Shown here: positions 54,206 through 60,456 of the stretch, piece by piece | How the letters are laid out: every line of letters begins with the position of its first letter | How positions within the stretch are numbered: the stretch's first letter is position 1 | Source: Reyranella massiliensis 521 | Lineage (GTDB): Bacteria; Pseudomonadota; Alphaproteobacteria; Reyranellales; Reyranellaceae | Length of the DNA stretch: 60,456 bases | Assembly (NCBI GenBank): GCA_945860205.1 | Contig: CAMARK010000018.1 | Location: 1-60,456, forward strand | Reading direction: 5' to 3' | The notes under the pieces: model-generated | The model's input: only the letters and a program-made list of their open reading frames with translations | The model's database searches: none | What the model was told of the DNA's origin: nothing | Translations under genes and position numbers: made by a program

Positions 54206-54667
54206 GTGAGAAATTTATCGATGGCTCTGATTGCCGGCGCGTTTGCTTTCGCAAGTTCGGGGGCCTGGGCCCAGCAGGGGCCGAGTGCCCGCACCGTCGG
54301 CTCGAAAGCCACGACGGATGGCAGCTCGACGATCGGAACGGCGGGCAGCGCCGCTGCCGGCGGCACGTCGGCTTCCACCATCGGGTTGGGCGCCAACTCG
54401 ACCGGCAAGGCCGGCACTTCTTCGACGGTCGGCGGCGCTGGGAGCGCCGCGGCGGTCACGGGCAAGGCTACGTCAAACACCAAGATCCGGGAGAATCCCC
54501 AGATGCTGCGGTCGCAATCCACGGCGAAGGCGCAGGACGGCGGCACCTGGAGCAAGTCTGCGACCAACACCAAGGTGCAACACGACGGCGATCTGACCTC
54601 CCGCACCAGATCGATGTCGCACATGCAAGGCTCGAAGCCGGCCATGTCGAAGACTCGCATGCGCTGA
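54206..54667 (+). CDS. Small secreted repeat protein
   Basis: A 153-residue protein with signal peptide VRNLSMALIAGAFAFASSGAWAQ. Central STIGTAGSAAAGGTSAS and STVGGAGSAAAV repeats match the composition of the 53039 protein; the C-terminus is basic and Met-containing (SMSHMQGSKPAMSKTRMR). The GTG start 54206 has AGGAGA seven bases upstream and follows the previous stop by ten bases, so it is co-transcribed with it. Confidence 0.72.
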   Translation: MRNLSMALIAGAFAFASSGAWAQQGPSARTVGSKATTDGSSTIGTAGSAAAGGTSASTIGLGANSTGKAGTSSTVGGAGSAAAVTGKATSNTKIRENPQMLRSQSTAKAQDGGTWSKSATNTKVQHDGDLTSRTRSMSHMQGSKPAMSKTRMR

Positions 54668-54689
54668 CGCTCGTCGTCGCGCGCCAGCT

Positions 54690-54984
54690 CTTCGCAGGCG
54701 AGCGGCGGCGTCGGCCGGCCGGAGAACGTCAACCGCAGCTACTACGTGCAGCCCACCGTGTTCGCCAACGTGCGCAACGACATGACCATCGCCCGCGGGG
54801 AGATTTTCGGACCGGGGATCGTGATCTGCCGTACAAGGACGAGGCCGAGGTGATCCAGCAGGCCAACGACACGGTCTACGGGCTTGCCGCCTACAAGCAG
54901 TCGGGCAACGGCGGCGAGTACGGTAAGTGGGGCATGGAAGAGTTCCTCGAGACCAACGCAGTCATCGGCTACAAGGCCGCCTGA
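54690..54984 (+). pseudogene. Aldehyde dehydrogenase remnant
   Basis: Three pieces of an ALDH C-terminal region survive: [19 protein letters not shown]...[11 protein letters not shown] in one frame, then after a one-base shift [21 protein letters not shown], joined directly to YKQSGNGGEYGKWGMEEFLET...IGYKAA and stop. The intervening segment present in intact enzymes is absent. The gene has lost its N-terminal two-thirds and catalytic Cys, so it is inactive. Confidence 0.85.
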
Positions 54985-55032
54985 CCGTCGCAGCATCTGG
55001 TCTTGCGCCACGCCCCGCCGCATAATGACGCG

Positions 55033-55413
55033 ATGGGACGTGGCACTGCCAAACAGGCCGCAAAGGCCGCCGACAAGACATCGCTGCACCTGCGGATCGA
55101 TTTCGGCGATGGACGTTCGATCGGCCCCGGCAAGATCCGCCTGCTCGAACTGATCAACGAGACCGGCTCGATCTCCGCCGCCGGCCGGGCGCTCGAGATG
55201 TCGTACCGCCAGGCCTGGCTGCTGGTCGACGAGCTCAACCGCATGTTCAAGGACCCTGTCGTCAGCGCCCAGACCGGCGGCGGTGGCGGCGGCGGCACGG
55301 TGGTGACGGAAGCCGGCAATACCGTGGTCCGGCTCTATCGCGACATGGAGCAGCGGGCTTATGGCGCCTCGACCTCGGACGTCCGGGCGCTGTCGCGACT
55401 GATCGTCAGATAG
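55033..55413 (+). CDS. ModE-type molybdate regulator (N-terminal domain only)
   Basis: A 126-residue winged-helix protein matching the ModE DNA-binding domain: GPGKIRLLELINETGSISAAGRAL and MSYRQAWLLVDELNRMF. It lacks the C-terminal molybdate-binding MOP domains of E. coli ModE, so molybdate may be sensed otherwise. It is convergent with modA, whose promoter has a ModE-like palindrome. Confidence 0.87.
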   Translation: MGRGTAKQAAKAADKTSLHLRIDFGDGRSIGPGKIRLLELINETGSISAAGRALEMSYRQAWLLVDELNRMFKDPVVSAQTGGGGGGGTVVTEAGNTVVRLYRDMEQRAYGASTSDVRALSRLIVR

Positions 55414-55421
55414 CGGTCGCT

Positions 55422-56198
55422 CTACTTCAATACGGTAAAGCCCTGCTTCTCGAAGAACGGCCGCGCCGCGGGCGACTTCAGGAAGGCCACGAAGGCCGCT
55501 GCATCGGGGTTGGTGGACGTCGCGAGCTGCGCCGCCGGATAGATGATCGGCGGATGGCTGCCGGCAGGAAACGCACCCACGATGCGGACGTTGGGATCGG
55601 CCGCCGCATCGGTGCGGTAGACGATGCCGAGCGGCGCCTCGCCGCGCGACACCAGCGTGAGCGCCATGCGCACGTTCTCGGCCTGGGCGACGCGGTCGGC
55701 GACCGAGGCCCAGACGCCCAGCTGCTCCAGCGCGGCCTTGCCGTACTTGCCGGCCGGGACGGCGTCGATGTTGGCCATCGCCAGGCGTCCGTCGCCCAGC
55801 GCGGCGCGCAGCGGGAAATCCTTGGCGATCTTGAGGTCGGTCTTCTGCTCCTTGCCCGCGATCAGAACGATCTCGTTGCCGAGAAAATCGGAACGGCTCG
55901 CCGACTTGATCAGTTTGCGCTCGGCGACGTAGTCCATCCACGGGATGTCGGCGGAGATGAACAGGTCGGCCGGAATCCCGGCTTCGACCTGCTTGGCCAG
56001 GGCCGGGCTCGCGGCATAGGAGATCTTGGCGGCCTTGCCGGTCTCCTTGCTCCAGGCAGCCGATGCCTCGTCGAGCGCGTTCTTGAGGCTGGCCGCCGCG
56101 AGCACCACGACGTCCTTGGACTGCGCCCCGGCCGGCGCGAGCGGCGCCAGCAGGAGGGCTGCCGTTACGGCGAACAAGGCACGGCGGCAAACCTGCAT
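55422..56198 (-). CDS. modA: Molybdate ABC transporter substrate-binding protein
   Basis: A 258-residue periplasmic protein with a signal peptide ending LAPAGAQS. VVLAAASLKNALDEAS, GIPADLFISAD and AMANIDAVPAGKYGKAALE are ModA motifs. modB and modC are not adjacent. The ATG 56198 is followed upstream by a ModE-like operator at 56219-56244, giving a complete regulatory picture with the ModE-type gene at 55033. Confidence 0.92.
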   Translation of the reverse strand: MQVCRRALFAVTAALLLAPLAPAGAQSKDVVVLAAASLKNALDEASAAWSKETGKAAKISYAASPALAKQVEAGIPADLFISADIPWMDYVAERKLIKSASRSDFLGNEIVLIAGKEQKTDLKIAKDFPLRAALGDGRLAMANIDAVPAGKYGKAALEQLGVWASVADRVAQAENVRMALTLVSRGEAPLGIVYRTDAAADPNVRIVGAFPAGSHPPIIYPAAQLATSTNPDAAAFVAFLKSPAARPFFEKQGFTVLK

Positions 56199-56218
56199 GA
56201 TGATCTTCTTCTGACCCT

Positions 56219-56244
56219 TCGATATATCCAAATGAATATATCGA
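56219..56244. promoter_or_regulatory. ModE-like operator upstream of modA
   Basis: TCGATATAT (56219-56227) and ATATATCGA (56236-56244) form a perfect 9-bp inverted repeat with an eight-base spacer, 20 bases before the modA ATG. The form resembles known ModE sites (CGxTATAT-N-ATATAxCG). Its position would let bound ModE block transcription. Confidence 0.85.
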
Positions 56245-56274
56245 ATCGTGCAGGATAGCCAGCCCCTTACCCGC

Positions 56275-56805
56275 TCAATTGGCCGATGCCGCGCACTTCT
56301 TCTTGAGCGCCTCGAATAGAACCTCCGTCACCTCGCCGGTGTCGGCGTCGCCGGCCGCGAGCTGGAACTCGCGGATCGCGGTGCGCGTCTGCGGTCCCAC
56401 CGTGCCGTTGGTCGTGCCGCGGTAGTAGCCGAGGTGGCGCAGCAGAACCTGAACGGCCTGGGCCTGGTCCGTCCTGTCGGTGGGCCAGCGGTTGAAGTCG
56501 ACCTTGCATTCGGTCTTGGGTGGCTCGGGCTTCTTCTCGGCCACGTCTTGCGGCGGCGGCGCAGGCTCTTGCCTGGCAGGCACTGCCACCGGCTCGGGCT
56601 CCGACGGACGCGGCGGCAGTTTCAGCGCCCGGGCGGTCCGCGCGGTCTCGCTCGCAGGAGCCGCCGGAATAGGCAGGCCGGGAACTCCGCTGCCCATCGT
56701 CCAGACGGCGAAGCCGGCCACGAAGAGCAACGCCAGGACCATCCCGTAAGCCACATACGGCATCACCGACCTCGTGCCTTCGGTCTTACCGGAAGCCGTC
56801 GCCAT
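56275..56805 (-). CDS. Membrane-anchored peptidoglycan-binding protein
   Basis: A 176-residue protein with a cytoplasmic N-tip, one membrane helix (about 15-38), a Pro-rich linker, and a PG_binding_1 domain at about 110-170 (QAVQVLLRHLGYYRGTTNGTVGPQTRTAIREFQ). Cys near 100 and 172 may pair. It would tether to the wall; role unspecified. Confidence 0.83.
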   Translation of the reverse strand: MATASGKTEGTRSVMPYVAYGMVLALLFVAGFAVWTMGSGVPGLPIPAAPASETARTARALKLPPRPSEPEPVAVPARQEPAPPPQDVAEKKPEPPKTECKVDFNRWPTDRTDQAQAVQVLLRHLGYYRGTTNGTVGPQTRTAIREFQLAAGDADTGEVTEVLFEALKKKCAASAN

Positions 56806-56883
56806 GACGCTGCGTTCCCTTTCGTCTGGAGAATTCCTGCTCTAGGACGCTCCTAGGGACGCTAACGGGCGCCGTCGCAGCCT

Positions 56884-58272
56884 TCAACGGCCAGGATCAG
56901 AGCCCGGACTGGCCGACAGCACGCCCAGCCGGCGGACGTCCGCCATCTCCTCCAACCGATCCACGGCCTCGACCAGCCGCTCCGCTGTCCCGGGTGCCAG
57001 CGGCTCGGCGCTGAAGGCGAGGCAGCGATCGAACTTTTCCAGATGCTGCTGCTGCGTGAGTGGGCGTGCCGGATGGGCGAGCATGGTCTCGCCGCGCCAG
57101 GTGAGCGCACGGCCATCCTTGAGATGCACCACCACGGTCTGCGGCGCCAGCGCATTGGGATCGGGGTTGCCGTCGTCACGCGTCTCGACGCGTGCCGCCA
57201 GCACGTAGGTCTCCGGATCGGCCAGCGCTTCGCCGCGGAAGTGCGCCAAGTCGAGCGCGCCATGCTGCAGGGTCTTGGCGATGGCGTAGGCCATGCAGAG
57301 GCGGGCATAGCTGGCGCCGGCATCGGGCCGGGGCGGCCGGCCGACCAGGCGCACGATCAGGGGCGGGGCGATGACTTCGACGCGGGCGACATCGGCGACG
57401 CCAAAGCCATGTTCTGCGCGCAGCACCCGCACGCCCTCGATGCCGCCATGGGTGGCGCGTCCGGCGGGAAACGGCTTGTGGCTGAACTCGGCCATGCGCC
57501 ACTGCCGGCCGAGGCTCGCGAGCACCGGCTCGAGTTCATACGTGCCCTCGAACAGCGGCAGGTATCCGTAGGTGCCCTCGAACACCTGATGCGCGGCGCT
57601 GAAGCCCAGCGTCGCCATCTCGCAGGATTGCAGCGCGGCACGGGTGTTGAAGGCGATCTGCACCGGCAGGATCGGGCTGCCCTCGGTGTGCGCCTGCATG
57701 GTGCCGCTGGCCTGGGCGAGTTGCCAGGCGAAGGCCACTTCCAGCGCCGGCCGGTCGAGACCGAGCAGACGGCCTGCCGCCGCCACCGCGCCGAAGCCGC
57801 CGGCGGTGCCGGGGCGGAAGAAGCGAAAGCCCGAGCGCGAGGCGAGGCCGAGGCCGGCGGCGACGTCGACGCCGACCGCGAGGGCCGCGATCAGTTCAGC
57901 ACCGCTCGCGCCGCCCTTGAGCTCGGCCGCCGCAAGTGCTGCCGGCAGGACGGCGGCCATGGCATGCACCACCGCGCCCTCGTGCAGGCAGTCGTATTCC
58001 TGGTTGTGCATCTGCCAGGCGTTGAGGAAGGCGGCGGCGGGTGCGGAGAGCCGCACCGAGCGCCCCCACACGGGAACCGCAACCTCGCCGGGCGCGCCGC
58101 CCCAGCCGGACGCCACCTTGAGCAGCCCCTCGGCGCCCTCGACCGAGGAACCGGCGATGCCGACGCCCAGACTGTCGAGCACGAAGACCTTGGCGCGCCG
58201 GAGGGCGGCGTCGGAAAGGTCGGCGAAGCGGGTATCGATGGCGTGGGCGGCGAAGCGGGAAGCGGCGGTCAT
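56884..58272 (-). CDS. MmgE/PrpD family protein
   Basis: A 462-residue protein of the MmgE/PrpD (2-methylcitrate dehydratase-like) family: DSLGVGIAGSSVEG, NAWQMHNQEYDCLHEGAVVHAMAAVLPAALA, and HKPFPAGRATHGGIEGV. Members dehydrate or isomerise small tricarboxylates. GGAGGGGA precedes ATG 58272. The upstream open frame to 58731 lies antisense to the receiver gene and is not part of it. Confidence 0.88.
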   Translation of the reverse strand: MTAASRFAAHAIDTRFADLSDAALRRAKVFVLDSLGVGIAGSSVEGAEGLLKVASGWGGAPGEVAVPVWGRSVRLSAPAAAFLNAWQMHNQEYDCLHEGAVVHAMAAVLPAALAAAELKGGASGAELIAALAVGVDVAAGLGLASRSGFRFFRPGTAGGFGAVAAAGRLLGLDRPALEVAFAWQLAQASGTMQAHTEGSPILPVQIAFNTRAALQSCEMATLGFSAAHQVFEGTYGYLPLFEGTYELEPVLASLGRQWRMAEFSHKPFPAGRATHGGIEGVRVLRAEHGFGVADVARVEVIAPPLIVRLVGRPPRPDAGASYARLCMAYAIAKTLQHGALDLAHFRGEALADPETYVLAARVETRDDGNPDPNALAPQTVVVHLKDGRALTWRGETMLAHPARPLTQQQHLEKFDRCLAFSAEPLAPGTAERLVEAVDRLEEMADVRRLGVLSASPGSDPGR

Positions 58273-58377
58273 CGGCGGGTTCCCCTCCGGGTAAAATAAA
58301 TCTTCTACCCGACGGAACTTTCGGGCCTTTGGCCGCGTATGTCCTATGCCGGGGAGTAGAACGAAGAAGAATAAAGA

Positions 58378-58749
58378 GTGGCAATCGCTTTGATTTTGAT
58401 CGTTGAAGACGAGATGATCGTCCGGCTGGTAGCGGAAATGACCTTGCAGGGGCAAGGGTACAAGACACTCTCGGCCGGCGACGTCGATGAGGCGCTTTTG
58501 CTCCTGCGCTCCCCCCAGCATATCGACGCCCTGTTTACCGACATTTACCTCAAGACGGCACCGCTGGGTGGCTGTACCCTCGCGAAACAGGCCATGGAAT
58601 TGCGGCCCGATCTGCGCGTACTCTACACCACCGGCAATGCTGCGACGGCTCACATGAAATCGCTGTTCGTGGAAAGCGCCCACTTCCTGCCCAAGCCCTA
58701 TTCGGACGAGCAGCTGCGCGATTCCATGCAAGGCCTGTTGGCCGCTTGA
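58378..58749 (+). CDS. Stand-alone receiver-domain response regulator
   Basis: A 123-residue CheY-like protein. Acidic pocket E10-D11-E12 (LIVEDEMIV), phosphoacceptor D55 in LFTDIYLK, T in YTTGN and K in LPKPYSDEQ are all present. It starts with GTG. No output domain follows. A PAS histidine kinase gene begins 36 bases downstream, so the two likely form one phosphorelay. Confidence 0.9.
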   Translation: MAIALILIVEDEMIVRLVAEMTLQGQGYKTLSAGDVDEALLLLRSPQHIDALFTDIYLKTAPLGGCTLAKQAMELRPDLRVLYTTGNAATAHMKSLFVESAHFLPKPYSDEQLRDSMQGLLAA

Positions 58750-58785
58750 TCCTTTTCGCCTTGCACCCTGGGGGGAATGACTGCG

Positions 58786-60213
58786 ATGCCGGATGATATT
58801 TCAACCGAAAAGCCCACGCCCGAGATCGCCGCCAGCGAGATCGTCGAGACCATCCCGAGTGCGCTGATCATCCTCGACCGGTATCTCAACATCACCTCGG
58901 CAAACCGCGCCTTCTACCAGACCTTCCGCACCAGCCCCGGCGACACCGAGGGCAGCCAGATCTACGAGCTGGGCAACCGGCAGTGGGACATTCCGGCGCT
59001 GCGCACGCTCCTCGAAAGCGTGATCCCCCATCGCGCCTCGGTCGAAGGTTTCGAGGTCGAACACGATTTCCCGACGATCGGCCGGCGCACCATGTTGGTC
59101 AACGCGCGCAAGATCTTCAGTCCCGGCGCCCATGACGGTTCGATCCTGCTCGCCATCGAGGATGTGAGCGAGGAACGCGCCGCCCGGGCCGAGAGCAAGA
59201 ATCTCTGGCGGCTGACGCAAAGCATCGTCGATACGATCCGCGACCCGCTGGTCGTGCTCGAGGACGACATGACGATCGTGACCGCCAGCAAGGCGTTCTT
59301 GACCATGTTCGGCATCACCGCGGCGGCAACGCGCGGCCGGCGGCTGGCCGACCTCGGCCAGCACCAGTGGGACGTGCCGGCGCTGCGCCATCTGATGGAG
59401 AAGGTGCTGCCGGAGAACAAGCCGATCGAGAGTTTCGAGATCGAGGACGATTTCCCCGGCCTCGGCCGGCGCGTCTTCAACCTCAATGCGCGGAAGATCT
59501 CCCAGCCCGGCAACCATGCCAGTCGCATGCTGCTGGTGTTCGAGGACATCACCGACCGCAAGCAGCGCGAGCGCGATGCGCTCAGCCTCGCCAACGAGAT
59601 CTCTCACCGGATCAAGAACAACCTGCAGATCGTGGTCGGCCTGATCGCCTACGAGGTCAATTTCACGGCCGCACCCTGCGTGCCGGGCTACCGCGCCATG
59701 CAGGCGCGCATCGGCGCCATCGCGCAGCTCTACGACCTGATCTCGCACTCGAGCCACGGCCGCGCCATCGACGTGGGTGACTATCTGCGGGAGATCGCCA
59801 GGACCATGAGGGCAAGCCTGCTGGGAGACACCTCGGGCATCGTCATCGAAATAGCGGCCGAGGCGCTCGACATCGACCCCGAGCGCGCCGTGCCCTTCGG
59901 CCTCCTGGTGAACGAGCTCGCGACCAACGCCATCAAGCATGCCTTTCCCGGGGGCAGCGGCAAGATCGTGCTGAGCGTCGAGCGGGCGGGCGACCAGATC
60001 GAGCTCAGCGTCGCCGACGACGGCATCGGCATGACGAAGAGCGATATGGCAAAGAGCCAGGAGAATCGCGGTTCCGACTACGTGGCGATCTTCGTGCGGC
60101 AGCTGGGCGGCACGATCGTCCCGACGCCGGTGACGGAAGCCGGGACGGTGGTCCGGATCCGACTGCCCTTCCTGCTCGTGCCGCCGGATCGCGCAGCACC
60201 ACTCGCGGCATAG
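58786..60213 (+). CDS. PAS-PAS histidine kinase (HisKA_2 type)
   Basis: A 475-residue soluble kinase with no membrane helix. Two PAS domains (about 15-135 and 140-265) share the sequence LGxxQWDxPALRxLxEKVxP and GRRxxNLNARKI, an internal duplication. SLANEISHRIKNNLQIVVGLI holds the phospho-acceptor His; the ATPase N box is NELATNAIKHAF and GDDGIGM-like ADDGIGMTKSD follows. The G2 box (ENRGSDYVAIFVRQLGG) deviates from GLGLxIV. ATG 58786 has GGGGGA nine bases upstream; ATG 58777 would leave no spacing. Confidence 0.9.
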   Translation: MPDDISTEKPTPEIAASEIVETIPSALIILDRYLNITSANRAFYQTFRTSPGDTEGSQIYELGNRQWDIPALRTLLESVIPHRASVEGFEVEHDFPTIGRRTMLVNARKIFSPGAHDGSILLAIEDVSEERAARAESKNLWRLTQSIVDTIRDPLVVLEDDMTIVTASKAFLTMFGITAAATRGRRLADLGQHQWDVPALRHLMEKVLPENKPIESFEIEDDFPGLGRRVFNLNARKISQPGNHASRMLLVFEDITDRKQRERDALSLANEISHRIKNNLQIVVGLIAYEVNFTAAPCVPGYRAMQARIGAIAQLYDLISHSSHGRAIDVGDYLREIARTMRASLLGDTSGIVIEIAAEALDIDPERAVPFGLLVNELATNAIKHAFPGGSGKIVLSVERAGDQIELSVADDGIGMTKSDMAKSQENRGSDYVAIFVRQLGGTIVPTPVTEAGTVVRIRLPFLLVPPDRAAPLAA

Positions 60214-60235
60214 CGGACAGCTTGCGGGCAAAAAA

Positions 60236-60263
60236 ACGGGGCGCCTGAGCGCCCCGTTTGCCT
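60236..60263 (+). terminator. Intrinsic terminator after the kinase
   Basis: CGGGGCGC pairs with GCGCCCCG around CTGA, preceded by CAAAAAAA and followed by TTTGCC. It ends the receiver-kinase transcript and could work in both directions. Confidence 0.85.
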
Positions 60264-60300
60264 GTCGATCCCGAGGATCAGCGCCTAAGAGTCCTCTTTT

Positions 60301-60315
60301 GAACGGTAGGCGTTC
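60301..60315. promoter_or_regulatory. GAACG-N5-CGTTC inverted repeat
   Basis: GAACGGTAGGCGTTC is a perfect 5-bp inverted repeat with a five-base spacer, 43 bases before the next start codon. It may be an operator for the gene beginning at 60358. Confidence 0.35.
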
Positions 60316-60357
60316 CTTTGTGGGACTAGTGTTCGCCCAGACTATGGAGGGGATTCC

Positions 60358-60456
60358 ATGGATCGACCGTCGAAGGCGTGCCTTAGCCAACATGAACTCA
60401 CCGCGTTGCATCAACTGAGTTTCGATCCGAGACAGCCGGTGTCGGGTAGCCATCGA
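60358..60456 (+). CDS. Start of an unidentified gene (truncated by window)
   Basis: GGAGGGG seven bases before ATG 60358 and a clean frame (MDRPSKACLSQHELTALHQL, 33 codons to the edge) suggest a real gene. Too little is visible to identify it. Confidence 0.5.
   Translation, partial: MDRPSKACLSQHELTALHQLSFDPRQPVSGSHR

Overview
The window is GC-rich, densely coded chromosomal DNA from an alphaproteobacterium. Support for this comes from the CcoA-type gene content: many acyl-CoA and hotdog-fold genes, a Bug-type solute-binding protein, a HisKA_2/HWE-type histidine kinase, a DUF3309 protein, the ligase-associated exonuclease/ATP-ligase pair and REP-like palindromes of the CCTCATGCTGAGGAG type. 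A Reyranella- or Rhodospirillales-like host is a guess from overall flavour, not a demonstrated placement. There is one tRNA (Leu, UAA), no rRNA, no CRISPR array and no complete insertion sequence; only an IS256-type transposase remnant runs off the left edge.

Layout. 1-4.4 kb: transposase remnant, then MBL-fold exonuclease plus ATP-dependent DNA ligase, then moaA. 4.4-10.2 kb: EamA transporter, ChaC-like and MaoC-like genes, two enoyl-CoA hydratases, and an ArnC-like glycosyltransferase with a small EmrE/ArnE-like membrane protein. A GT-C-like membrane protein (10.4-11.9 kb) diverges from them. 12-18.2 kb: a coupled operon of two thioesterases, a glyoxalase-like protein and a MaoC dehydratase; a membrane adenylate cyclase with three Cys-paired extracytoplasmic repeats; an acyl-CoA dehydrogenase and a thioesterase. 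18.2-19.9 kb: iron and oxidative-stress block (bfd, bfr, Fe-SOD, DUF3309). 19.9-30.6 kb: LpxR-like deacylase, MFS transporter, B12-binding radical SAM protein, TauD-like dioxygenase, NAD kinase, AbrB-like membrane protein, SDR, DUF1801, Bug protein, DUF2165. 30.7-31.4 kb: a RelE/HigB-type toxin with a frameshift and its XRE antitoxin. 31.4-36.2 kb: MFS, dienelactone hydrolase, acyl-CoA synthetase, FAD oxidoreductase.

36.2-38.7 kb holds the most distinctive system: two small secreted six-cysteine precursors with identical Cys spacing, followed by a DUF692/MNIO oxidase (BufB-like) and a DUF2063 partner (BufC-like). This matches the bufferin class of copper-binding modified peptides. Internal terminators separate the precursor genes from each other and from the modification genes. 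A DUF2946 protein and a PCu(A)C copper chaperone lie 10 kb further on.

38.7-47.9 kb: tRNA-Leu, histidine phosphatase, secreted MORN protein, a five-gene dipeptide-type ABC transporter, SDR, a frameshifted NUDIX gene and DoxX. 48-52.6 kb: copper genes, MAPEG protein, and an operon URC1-URC4-upp that looks like the URC route of uracil catabolism. 53-54.7 kb: three consecutive small secreted Ser/Gly/Ala-rich repeat proteins of unknown role, then an aldehyde dehydrogenase remnant. 55-60.5 kb: ModE-type regulator and modA with a clear ModE-like operator, a peptidoglycan-binding membrane protein, an MmgE/PrpD protein, a stand-alone receiver and a PAS-PAS histidine kinase, a strong terminator and the start of one more gene.

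Repeats are a theme: nested palindromes between genes (26.4 and 50.1 kb), a family of GGGGTCATGACCCC-containing elements (24.4 and 27.7 kb), and a palindromic element between nadK and the AbrB-like gene flanked by 20-bp near-identical direct repeats.
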